Source: Bacteroides sp.
GTDB taxonomy: Bacteria; Bacteroidota; Bacteroidia; Bacteroidales; Bacteroidaceae
NCBI GenBank assembly: GCA_030151845.1
Contig: JASLCM010000254.1
Location: 1 to 13,540, forward strand
DNA length: 13,540 nt
Direction of reading: 5' to 3'
In this document: positions 7,268 to 13,540 of the stretch, piece by piece
Layout of the letters: each line of letters starts with the position of its first letter
How positions within the stretch are numbered: position 1 is the first letter of the stretch
Made by a program: the position numbers and the translations under genes
Notes under the pieces: generated by a model
Told to the model about the DNA's origin: nothing
Database searches by the model: none
What the model saw: the letters and a program-made list of their open reading frames with translations, nothing else

Positions 7268-8695
7268 TTACTGTACTTTCTGTACAAATTCATTTCCAAA
7301 GGAATCTGTTACTTTTACCTCTATTTTAGCAGATGGATTATGAGGTTTGAATCTAAATAGATGCCCTGTAGGCCAAGCAGAGAGCCACGGATATCGCTCA
7401 CTCATCTCTTTATGATATACTCGCCTTGCATAAGGATCGGTGCCCCAGAACTTCTCTAGAGAGTCTATACGTTGTCCATCCTCATACCACTGCACTTTCC
7501 ATTTCGTATCATAATTAAATACATTTACTACTATAAAATCTGGATTTTTATCGTCGTATCCTAAAGGATAAACCCTGAACTGAAAGTCACGAGGACTTTC
7601 TAAACCTTGAAAATACCATGAAATCGAATCACCCTCTACAAAATACCACGTTGCTCCTTGTGGATTCCCATCCAAACACAACTCATTCTCCCAAAAGCCA
7701 CCACCAATACTACCATGAACATGCTCCATTAGCTGTTCACTCTCTCGAGTGTTCCACTGCGTATGGCTATGTCCTGTTAAAATATGGGTATTATAGGGTT
7801 CTACAATTTTAAAAAGAGCTTTATTATTAATCAATGAGTTTTTCATTAATGCATCTTGCTTCGGAGCATAACCAGTATGTCCATAGATTGCAGGAATATG
7901 AAAAGTGATAACGACCGTTTTTCCATGAGGTACAAAAGATAAGTCTTTTTCCAGCCATCCTAATTGTTCTTCATTTAGGTAACCTATATACTGGTGCTTG
8001 TATCCGTAGTAAAAAACATTGTTTAAAACCACGTAGTGTACCTCCCCCACATCAAAAGAGAAATAACGAGGACCAAATGCTTCAGTATAAGTATTAAAGG
8101 CAACTTCGTTTGTTCGTTCTGTAAAGTTTAAATCATGATTTCCTATCGTTTGGTAAAAAGGAATTCCTAAACCCTCCAACTCTTTTTTATAATCGGTATA
8201 AAACGATAAAGTATTAAATACCTGATCTCCACAACTTAAACCGTGAAAAGAGAGACCACTAGACTTTTCGTTAAGTTGAAGCTTGAATTTTAAAACCATC
8301 TCTTTGAACAGTTGTAGGTCCTTTTCATCTTTCATTTGTGGATCCGCCCAAACAACAAATCCGTGTTTTGTTTGATCTCCATCTAACTCTAGGGAAAAAT
8401 CTACCCGTTCTCCCCTCTTGTTCAGTTGATAGAAGCTAGGTGCTCCCTGAATAATGGGTACACGATATCCTGTTGGTTGGGTGATATAAATAAACTCTCT
8501 CTCACCATGTGTTGGTAGTTTATATTCTCCCTTTTTATTGGTAAGAACAATACTAACTCCATCGGTTACACGAACACCTGCAACACCTTTGCCTTTTACA
8601 GTTACCCTTCCCTTTACTGTATAATAATCACGAACAACCTCTCCATGCAAAGAGAGACTAATTAACAACAGAAGTAAACCAATGTATTTTTTCAT
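7268..8695 (-). CDS. Exported calcineurin-like metallophosphoesterase, three-domain type
   Basis: The ATG at 8695 is chosen because it opens directly with a signal peptide (MKKYIGLLLLLISLSLHG); the reading frame can be extended only to a TTG at 8731 that adds a non-signal leader. The mature 475-aa precursor has an N-terminal carboxypeptidase-regulatory-like beta domain (about 25-105), a calcineurin-like catalytic domain (about 110-330) and a C-terminal beta domain (about 335-475), the layout of the MetallophosN/Metallophos/MetallophosC family. Metal-binding motifs are DPQ (118-120) in place of the usual DxH, CGDQVFN (155-161), GNHD (185-188), FHIP (His266) and GHSH (308-311). The DPQ form is, from memory, common in this subfamily; Asn161 sits where relatives often have Asp. 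Substrate is unknown; location is periplasm or cell surface. First gene of a two-gene transcript with the MscS-like protein. Confidence 0.91.
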   Translation of the reverse strand: MKKYIGLLLLLISLSLHGEVVRDYYTVKGRVTVKGKGVAGVRVTDGVSIVLTNKKGEYKLPTHGEREFIYITQPTGYRVPIIQGAPSFYQLNKRGERVDFSLELDGDQTKHGFVVWADPQMKDEKDLQLFKEMVLKFKLQLNEKSSGLSFHGLSCGDQVFNTLSFYTDYKKELEGLGIPFYQTIGNHDLNFTERTNEVAFNTYTEAFGPRYFSFDVGEVHYVVLNNVFYYGYKHQYIGYLNEEQLGWLEKDLSFVPHGKTVVITFHIPAIYGHTGYAPKQDALMKNSLINNKALFKIVEPYNTHILTGHSHTQWNTRESEQLMEHVHGSIGGGFWENELCLDGNPQGATWYFVEGDSISWYFQGLESPRDFQFRVYPLGYDDKNPDFIVVNVFNYDTKWKVQWYEDGQRIDSLEKFWGTDPYARRVYHKEMSERYPWLSAWPTGHLFRFKPHNPSAKIEVKVTDSFGNEFVQKVQ

Positions 8696-8755
8696 GCTAT
8701 TTTTTTTAAACGACTCTAAAGGTAAAGCCAAACTCTTAGTTAAACAAATCGATGT

Positions 8756-8786
8756 AAAAAAAATCCCTAAACATAGTCTAGGGATT
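8756..8786 (-). terminator. Intrinsic terminator after the DUF308 gene
   Basis: On the minus strand AATCCCTA (8786-8779) pairs with TAGGGATT (8769-8762) around a 9-nt loop and is followed by an uninterrupted run of eight T (8763-8756). It begins about 20 bp after the DUF308 stop. The next gene starts 61 bp further on; in that gap I see only a weak TCGATTTG (8752-8745, one mismatch to TAnnTTTG) as a possible promoter for the phosphoesterase. Confidence 0.9.
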
Positions 8787-8806
8787 CTTAGATTAGAAAT
8801 AAAACC

Positions 8807-9385
8807 TTACTCTAAGGCATCAATATCCTCAACCTCATCGGCCATTTCATACTTAGTTTGATCAACTGGTTTTTTCCGAGTAAACATAAACCAATGGAAA
8901 AGTTCAGTTAAAGCATAAACAATTCCTGTTATACCAATAAGTATAAATATCGTTTCTTGAAATTCTTGAGGATTAAAAACAGTAAATAGTCCAGCAAGCA
9001 GAACTAAGGTTGGAACAATATAAAATCCTAGAGGAACTCTTATCCATTTTCTTGCAGAGACTAATGAGGCCAACTGTTGTACTCCTCCCATGATAAGAAC
9101 AAATCCTAATACATAAGTAAGGAAGTTTGCAAAAAACTGAGGCATTATTAACAGCCACAGACCTAAGAGAACACTACCTATACTCTCTATAGGAAATCGC
9201 TGTTCAAACTCACTTCTCCCTTTTTGTGCAAAATAGCCAATAAAAGAAAATAGCCCTGGGATTAAAAAAAGAACACCTATCGTTATTACCAAATAGTTTA
9301 TTGCAGCTCCAGGCCACAAGACCAATACTAGTCCAATAACTAGAGCACAAATAGCACGTACAAACGAGTAACTCATTTTATTCAT
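8807..9385 (-). CDS. DUF308 / HdeD-like six-helix inner-membrane protein
   Basis: The 192-aa protein has six predicted membrane segments (about 8-25, 30-52, 67-82, 87-107, 118-137 and 143-168) in three hairpin-like pairs, with an acidic hydrophilic tail (170-192). Features matching the HdeD/DUF308 family are its size, the short polar loops, and helix starts such as WPGAAINYLVITIGVLFLIPG (24-44 region), FANFLTYVLGFVLIMGG and ETIFILIGITGIVYAL. HdeD in E. coli is linked to acid resistance; biochemical function is not known. Residue 1 (ATG at 9385) or residue 4 (ATG at 9376) could be the start; both keep all helices. It begins 2 bp after the alcohol dehydrogenase stop, so translation is probably coupled, and a strong terminator follows. 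Confidence 0.87.
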   Translation of the reverse strand: MNKMSYSFVRAICALVIGLVLVLWPGAAINYLVITIGVLFLIPGLFSFIGYFAQKGRSEFEQRFPIESIGSVLLGLWLLIMPQFFANFLTYVLGFVLIMGGVQQLASLVSARKWIRVPLGFYIVPTLVLLAGLFTVFNPQEFQETIFILIGITGIVYALTELFHWFMFTRKKPVDQTKYEMADEVEDIDALE

Positions 9386-9387
9386 AA

Positions 9388-10533
9388 TTATAGTCTGCTT
9401 ATTAATATTTCTTTAGCAACATCTCCTGTTACATTATTGTTTTCACCATAAGCAACTTTTCGCTGCTTAAATCTTTTAGCTATCTCCTCAATTGTCTTCA
9501 TTCCCACTCCCTCTTGAGAGAGTCGGGTATGCAACCCTAGAGAGCGGAAAAAACTTTCTGTAGCCAGAATTGCTTGCTCAATACGCTCCTCTTCTGTTCC
9601 TGTTGTTATGTTCCAAACTCGCTCTCCATATTGAAGAAGTTTTTCTGCTTTCTGCTCTCGCAAAACAGAAAGTGTTCCAGGAAGAACAATAGCCAAAGTC
9701 TGACCATGCGTAATACCATGAAGTGCCGTTAACTCATGCCCAATCATATGAGTAGCCCAGTCTTGCTTTACCCCCATTGATACAAAACCATTTAATCCCA
9801 TAGTTGCAGCTAACATAAAATCGGCCATCAGGTCATAATCTTTCTGATTTTTAGCAATTCGTGGAGCAATCTCTATTAATGTTTGCAATATTCCCTCAGC
9901 CCAACGGTCCATGATACGCGATTGACCAGGTGTTGTCATATACTGCTCCATAACATGTACAAATGTATCTGCTATACCACAAGCTACTTGATATTTAGGT
10001 AAAGAGAAAGTTACCTCAGGGTCTAACACTGAAAAAACAGGAAAGTTTGCATAAAAAGAGAATTTTTCTTTTGTTTTTTCGCAAGAGATAACTGCTCCAT
10101 TGTTCATCTCCGAACCTGTTGCAGGTAGAGTTAATACTGTTCCCATTGGAACTGTAGTATGAACAGGCTCTCCCTTTAGGACTAAATCCCAGGCATCCCC
10201 CTCATAACAAAGGCCAGCTGCAATAAGCTTGGTTCCATCTATGACAGAACCTCCACCAACAGCCAAAAGAAAGTCGACTCCCTCTCTCTTCCCAAGCTCG
10301 ATAGCCTTACGTAAAGTCTCCACCTTGGGGTTAGACTCTATTCCCCAAAACTCAACCACCTGATGCTGCTTCAAAGCCTCTTTAACCTGGTTATAGACAC
10401 CATTGCTCTTAACACTACCTCCTCCAAAAGTAAGGAGTATTCGTTTTTTGTTTGAGATCTCCTCTCCCAACAAAGAGATACTACCTTTACCAAAAAGCAG
10501 TTTAACAGGATTTTGAAATCTAAAATTATTCAT
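9388..10533 (-). CDS. yqhD: Iron-containing/YqhD-type NADPH-dependent alcohol dehydrogenase (aldehyde reductase)
   Basis: The product reduces aldehydes to alcohols, probably with NADPH, in the cytoplasm. I start at the ATG at 10533 (381 aa) because MNNFRFQNPVKLLFGKG matches the N-terminus of E. coli YqhD closely; the 14 extra codons up to 10575 do not, and they overlap a promoter-like box. Family motifs in order are TFGGGSVKSNGVY (35-47), AVGGGSVIDGTK (91-102) for the cofactor, LTLPATGSE (134-142), and the metal ligands Asp189, His193, His262 and His276. These map one to one on YqhD Asp194, His198, His267 and His281 with a constant offset of five. QDWATHMIGHELTALHG (257-273) and LLQYGERVWNIT (299-310) are also YqhD-like. 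Likely job: detoxifying reactive aldehydes or disposing of reductant. It is the first gene of a two-gene unit with DUF308. Confidence 0.95.
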   Translation of the reverse strand: MNNFRFQNPVKLLFGKGSISLLGEEISNKKRILLTFGGGSVKSNGVYNQVKEALKQHQVVEFWGIESNPKVETLRKAIELGKREGVDFLLAVGGGSVIDGTKLIAAGLCYEGDAWDLVLKGEPVHTTVPMGTVLTLPATGSEMNNGAVISCEKTKEKFSFYANFPVFSVLDPEVTFSLPKYQVACGIADTFVHVMEQYMTTPGQSRIMDRWAEGILQTLIEIAPRIAKNQKDYDLMADFMLAATMGLNGFVSMGVKQDWATHMIGHELTALHGITHGQTLAIVLPGTLSVLREQKAEKLLQYGERVWNITTGTEEERIEQAILATESFFRSLGLHTRLSQEGVGMKTIEEIAKRFKQRKVAYGENNNVTGDVAKEILISRL

Positions 10534-10562
10534 AAGGCATAAGTTTTTAGGTTTATTACTAA

Positions 10563-10570
10563 CAAATATA
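10563..10570 (-). promoter_or_regulatory. Candidate -7 box for the yqhD-DUF308 unit
   Basis: The minus strand reads TATATTTG, a full match to TAnnTTTG, placed 30 bp upstream of the ATG at 10533 and about 40 bp downstream of the preceding terminator. A transcript start about 7 nt on would give a leader of roughly 20 nt. No TTG is seen at the usual -33 distance. The position supports the internal start codon chosen for yqhD. Confidence 0.5.
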
Positions 10571-10605
10571 CACAAAGCAAAGTTCTTGATGACTCTCTTC
10601 GTGAT

Positions 10606-10640
10606 AAAAAAAGCTCTACAGTTTTAAAACTGTAGAGCTT
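10606..10640 (-). terminator. Strong intrinsic terminator after the amylase gene (30-bp perfect palindrome)
   Basis: Positions 10611-10640 are an uninterrupted 30-bp inverted repeat (AAGCTCTACAGTTTT and its complement). On the minus strand it runs into seven T residues (10612-10606), the classic layout of a rho-independent terminator. It ends the GH97-GH13 transcript about 108 bp after the amylase stop. Confidence 0.92.
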
Positions 10641-10732
10641 AACTTACTTCATCGAATCAACTCAATAACGAGTCAAAACCCCAACAAATGAACCATTAAA
10701 GAGAGAGAACTATGAGAACAACAAAGTAAGTT
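10641..10732 (-). other. Structured 3' UTR of the amylase gene, possible 3'-derived RNA
   Basis: In minus-strand RNA, 10732-10719 (AACUUACUUUGUUG) can pair with 10654-10641 (CGAUGAAGUAAGUU) in 14 consecutive pairs: 11 Watson-Crick and three G-U. The G-U pairs would be A-C mismatches in plus-strand RNA, which points to the minus transcript. The 64-nt loop holds a small hairpin (10674-10670 with 10663-10659, loop GUUAUU). The stem closes exactly at the base of the terminator hairpin, so the two could stack. No open frame with coding character is present. Regulatory function is an inference. Confidence 0.4.
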
Positions 10733-10747
10733 CATACAAAGACTTTT

Positions 10748-12592
10748 TTACAATTCCAGAATTAAGGCTCCTTTTGCTGGTACCGTTAACTTATCTTCAA
10801 TAGATACTAACCTATCACTGATTACCTCTTTTGCTTGCAGTGAAAAGTTAATCTCTTTGTACCGATTTATCGGTATCTCTTTAGAAGTCAACCCACCATT
10901 TAAGGCTACCAAAATCTGCTTTCCTTTATATTCTCGAACATAAACATAGACATTGTTATATGGAGCAAAATGTTTTAAGCTTCCCTTGGCTATAATATCA
11001 TTCCCTTTTCTCCAGTTCAACAGTTTACGTGCATAATTAAAGGCTTCATTTTCTTCCTTTGTTCGTCCAATTTCTTGAGTAACATCTCTGGCATCTTCCT
11101 TCCAGCCTCCCATAAAATCACAGCGTAACAACCCATCTCCTTGAGCTTTATCTCCTGTCATCAGCACTTCAAAGCCATAGTATAGTTGAGGTATACCCCT
11201 TGTTGTTAAAAGAAAAGCTAAAGCTTGCTTGTACCTATTTAAGTCTTGAGTCTCCTCTTTTGTTTTGTAAAAACGTGACGTATCGTGATTATCTAAAAAT
11301 ACCAAAAGATCCATCGGACTAGGGTAAACAATATCTTGAGACAGGTAGTCGTAAAGTTCAAAAAAATCTCTATCCTCTTTCCCATACTTCTCTCCAAAAA
11401 CTTCATTCATTGCATTCATTAAAGGAAAATCCATAACAGAACGAAGGTAAGAGTTCTTTGGATAGGCCAACAGACTGTTCTTTTGCCAAAACGAGATACC
11501 AACATTATTACCTAGCCAAGTTTCACCCACAATGGTAAAATCAGGATATTCATCGGTAATCTCTTTACACCACTCCGACATCATATCAAAATCGGCATAA
11601 GGATGAGTATCTTGTCGGATACCATCTATACCAGTATGCTCTATCCACCAAATACTATTTTGAATGAGGTAGCGAGCTACATGTCTGTTTTTATGATTTA
11701 AATCGGGCATAGATTTAACAAACCAACCATCTACAGCCTCTTCGAAGTCGATCGTTGAGGTATATGGATCATATTGAGGTTGAGTTTTGTAGGAAGTTTG
11801 TTTAAAGTTGTCTTGCAAATTAAACCAGTTATGTGCTGGTTTATCTACAAAAAAAAGATGTTCACTGCCACAGTGGTTAAAAATCATATCCATAACCACC
11901 TTTAAACCCTTTTCATGAGACTCTTCTACCAAAGAGATAAACTCTTCATTAGAACCAAATCTTCTATCTACTTGATAATAATCTGTTATTGCATAACCAT
12001 GATATGAACCGCTCTTCATATCATTTTCCTGAACAGGGTTTAACCAGATAGCAGTTACTCCTAAATCAACCAAATAGGGCAAGTTTTTCTTAATTCCTAA
12101 AATATCACCTCCATGTCTTCCATTAGGATTTTCACGGTCTACCTCAAGTTCTCTCATTCCTTGAACCACATCATTGCTTGAGTCTCCATTAGCAAATCGA
12201 TCGGGCATAATTAGATAAAGAACATCCTTAGATGAAAAGCCTTCACGCATGCGCGAATTCTCTTTTCGTTTTTTCAATTCATAAGGAATTGTTGTTGTTT
12301 TACCCTTTTGTTTCAAAGATATATTAAACTTTTCAGCCTCAGCTTGAGACAGATCCAAGTAAAGTAAAAGGTAGTTCTCATTCTCTAAACGAACCACTTC
12401 ATTGATCTTAACCTCTTTTGAAGAGAGTGTTACAGATGCTCCACCTATATTCTCTCCATGTAGTAGAACCTGTAGCTCAGTTTTCTGCATACCGGCCCAC
12501 CAAAACTCAGGATGCACCGTATCAACTTTAAAGGCATACAGAGATGTTGTTAACAATAAGGTTATAAAAAGTAAAAACTGTTTTCTTATCAT
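10748..12592 (-). CDS. susA: GH13 alpha-amylase / neopullulanase (SusA-like), periplasmic
   Basis: The enzyme hydrolyses alpha-1,4 links in malto-oligosaccharides, cyclodextrins or pullulan. The ATG at 12592 (614 aa) opens with a signal peptide (RK then a hydrophobic run, likely cut after LYA, residue 20); upstream only a GTG at 12637 is available, and it falls inside an intergenic hairpin. Domains are a cyclomaltodextrinase-type N-terminal beta domain (about 22-108, with VHPEFWWAGM at 26-35), a (beta/alpha)8 barrel (about 120-510) and a C-terminal beta domain (about 530-614). Conserved regions are DMIFNH (235-240), GIRQD with nucleophile Asp328 and His330 nearby, GETW with acid/base Glu357, and LDNHD with Asp437. 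Size and layout match SusA of Bacteroides (about 617 aa). It follows the GH97 gene by 60 bp with an intervening hairpin, so expression probably depends on read-through from upstream. Confidence 0.95.
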   Translation of the reverse strand: MIRKQFLLFITLLLTTSLYAFKVDTVHPEFWWAGMQKTELQVLLHGENIGGASVTLSSKEVKINEVVRLENENYLLLYLDLSQAEAEKFNISLKQKGKTTTIPYELKKRKENSRMREGFSSKDVLYLIMPDRFANGDSSNDVVQGMRELEVDRENPNGRHGGDILGIKKNLPYLVDLGVTAIWLNPVQENDMKSGSYHGYAITDYYQVDRRFGSNEEFISLVEESHEKGLKVVMDMIFNHCGSEHLFFVDKPAHNWFNLQDNFKQTSYKTQPQYDPYTSTIDFEEAVDGWFVKSMPDLNHKNRHVARYLIQNSIWWIEHTGIDGIRQDTHPYADFDMMSEWCKEITDEYPDFTIVGETWLGNNVGISFWQKNSLLAYPKNSYLRSVMDFPLMNAMNEVFGEKYGKEDRDFFELYDYLSQDIVYPSPMDLLVFLDNHDTSRFYKTKEETQDLNRYKQALAFLLTTRGIPQLYYGFEVLMTGDKAQGDGLLRCDFMGGWKEDARDVTQEIGRTKEENEAFNYARKLLNWRKGNDIIAKGSLKHFAPYNNVYVYVREYKGKQILVALNGGLTSKEIPINRYKEINFSLQAKEVISDRLVSIEDKLTVPAKGALILEL

Positions 12593-12595
12593 ATT

Positions 12596-12632
12596 TTTGA
12601 AAATAACCCTCCAACTCTTTCGAGCTGGAGGG
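12596..12632 (-). terminator. Hairpin with GAAA loop between the GH97 and GH13 genes (partial terminator or processing site)
   Basis: In minus-strand RNA, CCCUCCAGCUC (12632-12622) pairs with GAGUUGGAGGG (12617-12607), 11 pairs including one G-U, closed by a GAAA tetraloop (12621-12618). A T-rich but interrupted tract follows (TTATTTTCA, 12606-12598). It begins 20 bp after the GH97 stop and ends about 15 bp before the amylase ATG. I see no promoter box in the 60-bp gap, so complete termination would silence the amylase; partial termination or mRNA stabilisation fits better. Confidence 0.7.
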
Positions 12633-12652
12633 ATCACTACTACTCTATATTA

Positions 12653-13540
12653 CTATCTCTCAACAATACTGATTGCAAATCCACCTGCTGGTGCCGATTG
12701 CAGTTTTAGCTTTGTTTTAGAAGTTACTTTTACCGTTTTAATCTCATAAGCCTGTGGGTTTGTCTTATAATGAGCATCCTTAGCATCACTATAAATTGTT
12801 GCTAAGTATTTTTTACCTGGTTCTAAGAAGTCTAGTTTAATTTCAGACTTATGACCAGCTTCTCCGCACACGCTACCCACGAACCAACGATTTCCATTTT
12901 TCTCCTTACGAGCAACTGTAACATACTCACCTGGTTCTGCTTCTAAGTAAATAGATCTGTCCCAATCAATTGCAACATCTTTAATAAACTGGAAAGCATC
13001 GGCAAATTTATCATAGGTTTCTGGAAGATCAGCAGCCATTTGCAAAGGGCTATACATAGTTACGTAAAGGGCCAGCTGATTGGCTAATGTACTATTTACA
13101 TGTGAATTGTTATTAGGGTTGTATACACTTACATCCATCTCAAAGATACCAGGTGTATAATCCATAGGTCCGCCAATTTGGCGAGTAAATGGTAAAATAG
13201 TGGTATGATTTGGATTATTGCCTCCAAAAGCCTGATATTCGGTACCACGAGCCGATTCATTACCTATTAGGTTAGGATAGGTACGGCTCAACCCTGTTGG
13301 TCTTACAGCTTCATGAGCATTTACCATAATCTTATAATCGGCTGCCTTTTTAACGGCATATAAATAGTGATTCACCATCCATTGTCCATAATGGTACTCT
13401 CCACGAGGAATAATATTTCCCACATAACCACTCTTTACAGAATTGTATCCATTATCAACCATAAATTGATAGGCTTTATCCATGTGTCGTTCATAATTAC
13501 GAACAGAACCAGAGGTTTCATGGTGCATCATCATCTTAAT
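12653..13540 (-). CDS. susB: GH97 alpha-glucosidase (SusB-like), C-terminal part (runs off right edge)
   Basis: The enzyme releases glucose from the non-reducing end of malto-oligosaccharides, normally in the periplasm. Only the last 295 residues are visible; the true start and the N-terminal domain lie beyond 13540, and the methionine cluster at the edge is internal. Numbering from the first visible residue, Glu8 (HHET), Glu77 (NAHEAVRPTG) and Glu101 (ARGTEY) have spacings of 69 and 24, identical to the catalytic Glu439, Glu508 and Glu532 of B. thetaiotaomicron SusB. Glu95 (GNES) matches the calcium ligand Glu526. This places it in the inverting glucosidase type rather than the retaining galactosidase type, which has an Asp nucleophile. 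The region 103-190 (end of barrel, MDYTPGIFEMDVS) and the C-terminal beta domain (about 190-295) are intact. It lies upstream of the GH13 gene in the same orientation. Confidence 0.95.
   Translation of the reverse strand: MKMMMHHETSGSVRNYERHMDKAYQFMVDNGYNSVKSGYVGNIIPRGEYHYGQWMVNHYLYAVKKAADYKIMVNAHEAVRPTGLSRTYPNLIGNESARGTEYQAFGGNNPNHTTILPFTRQIGGPMDYTPGIFEMDVSVYNPNNNSHVNSTLANQLALYVTMYSPLQMAADLPETYDKFADAFQFIKDVAIDWDRSIYLEAEPGEYVTVARKEKNGNRWFVGSVCGEAGHKSEIKLDFLEPGKKYLATIYSDAKDAHYKTNPQAYEIKTVKVTSKTKLKLQSAPAGGFAISIVER

Noticed and set aside
8696..8731. Upstream extension of the phosphoesterase to a TTG codon at 8731
   Set aside because: The added 12 residues are not signal-like, and the ATG at 8695 starts a textbook signal peptide.
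8745..8752. Possible promoter box TCGATTTG upstream of the phosphoesterase
   Set aside because: It has one mismatch to TAnnTTTG at the important second position, no TTG at the -33 distance, and it overlaps the end of the preceding terminator region; too weak to list.
10534..10575. Upstream extension of the alcohol dehydrogenase to 10575
   Set aside because: The 14 added residues have no counterpart in YqhD-type enzymes and overlap the TATATTTG promoter-like box; ATG at 10533 matches the family N-terminus.
10711..10728. Tiny plus-strand ATG frame in the amylase 3' UTR
   Set aside because: It has five codons before a stop (ATG AGA ACA ACA AAG TAA), no promoter and no conservation evidence; the RNA structure on the other strand explains this region better.
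12593..12637. Upstream extension of the amylase to a GTG codon at 12637
   Set aside because: It would place a start inside the intergenic hairpin and put 15 residues before an otherwise complete signal peptide.
12402..12749. Plus-strand open frame of 115 codons across the GH97/GH13 junction
   Set aside because: It overlaps the signal peptide region of the amylase, the intergenic hairpin and the end of the GH97 gene in antisense; its composition is explained by those features.
1..13540. CRISPR array, insertion sequence, tRNA or defence system
   Set aside because: No regularly spaced repeats, no terminal inverted repeats flanking a transposase, no tRNA-like cloverleaf and no nuclease or toxin-like gene were seen on either strand.

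Overview
The window looks like a piece of a Bacteroidota chromosome, probably Bacteroidales. It is AT-rich. It carries an adjacent SusC/SusD pair with TonB-dependent transporter and SusD lipoprotein hallmarks, starts preceded by A/T-rich leaders without a clear Shine-Dalgarno, and TAnnTTTG-type promoter boxes. Every gene I accept lies on the minus strand, so transcription runs from high to low coordinates. I see no tRNA, rRNA, CRISPR array, transposase or integrase.

In transcription order there are four blocks. (1) 13540-10748: the 3' part of a SusB-type GH97 alpha-glucosidase, then a SusA-type GH13 alpha-amylase/neopullulanase. A hairpin with a GAAA loop lies in the short gap between them, and a structured 3' UTR with a strong terminator follows. 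(2) 10533-8807: a YqhD-type alcohol dehydrogenase/aldehyde reductase and a DUF308/HdeD-like membrane protein, 2 bp apart, with a TAnnTTTG box upstream and an intrinsic terminator downstream. (3) 8695-6742: an exported calcineurin-like phosphoesterase and a very short MscS-like protein, ended by a 42-bp perfect palindromic terminator. (4) 6415-1: SusC, then SusD, a 38-bp palindrome, then a Tat-signal Gfo/Idh/MocA oxidoreductase and the start of a secreted protein that runs off the left edge.

The GH97 and GH13 enzymes together would degrade imported malto-oligosaccharides in the periplasm. The SusC/SusD pair would import an oligosaccharide across the outer membrane. Two complete gene blocks and three terminators separate the two sets, so the sequence does not prove that they share a substrate. 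The exported oxidoreductase after susD hints at oxidative sugar processing, for instance 3-keto-glycoside chemistry, but this is inference.

The most unusual content is between genes. There are three loop-free perfect palindromes (38, 42 and 30 bp). A plus-strand promoter-like pair upstream of susC points into the 42-bp terminator and could make a short RNA. A 14-bp long-range stem whose G-U pairs form only in the minus-strand RNA closes the 3' UTR of the amylase gene directly beside its terminator. I found no clear case for an entirely new multi-gene system.
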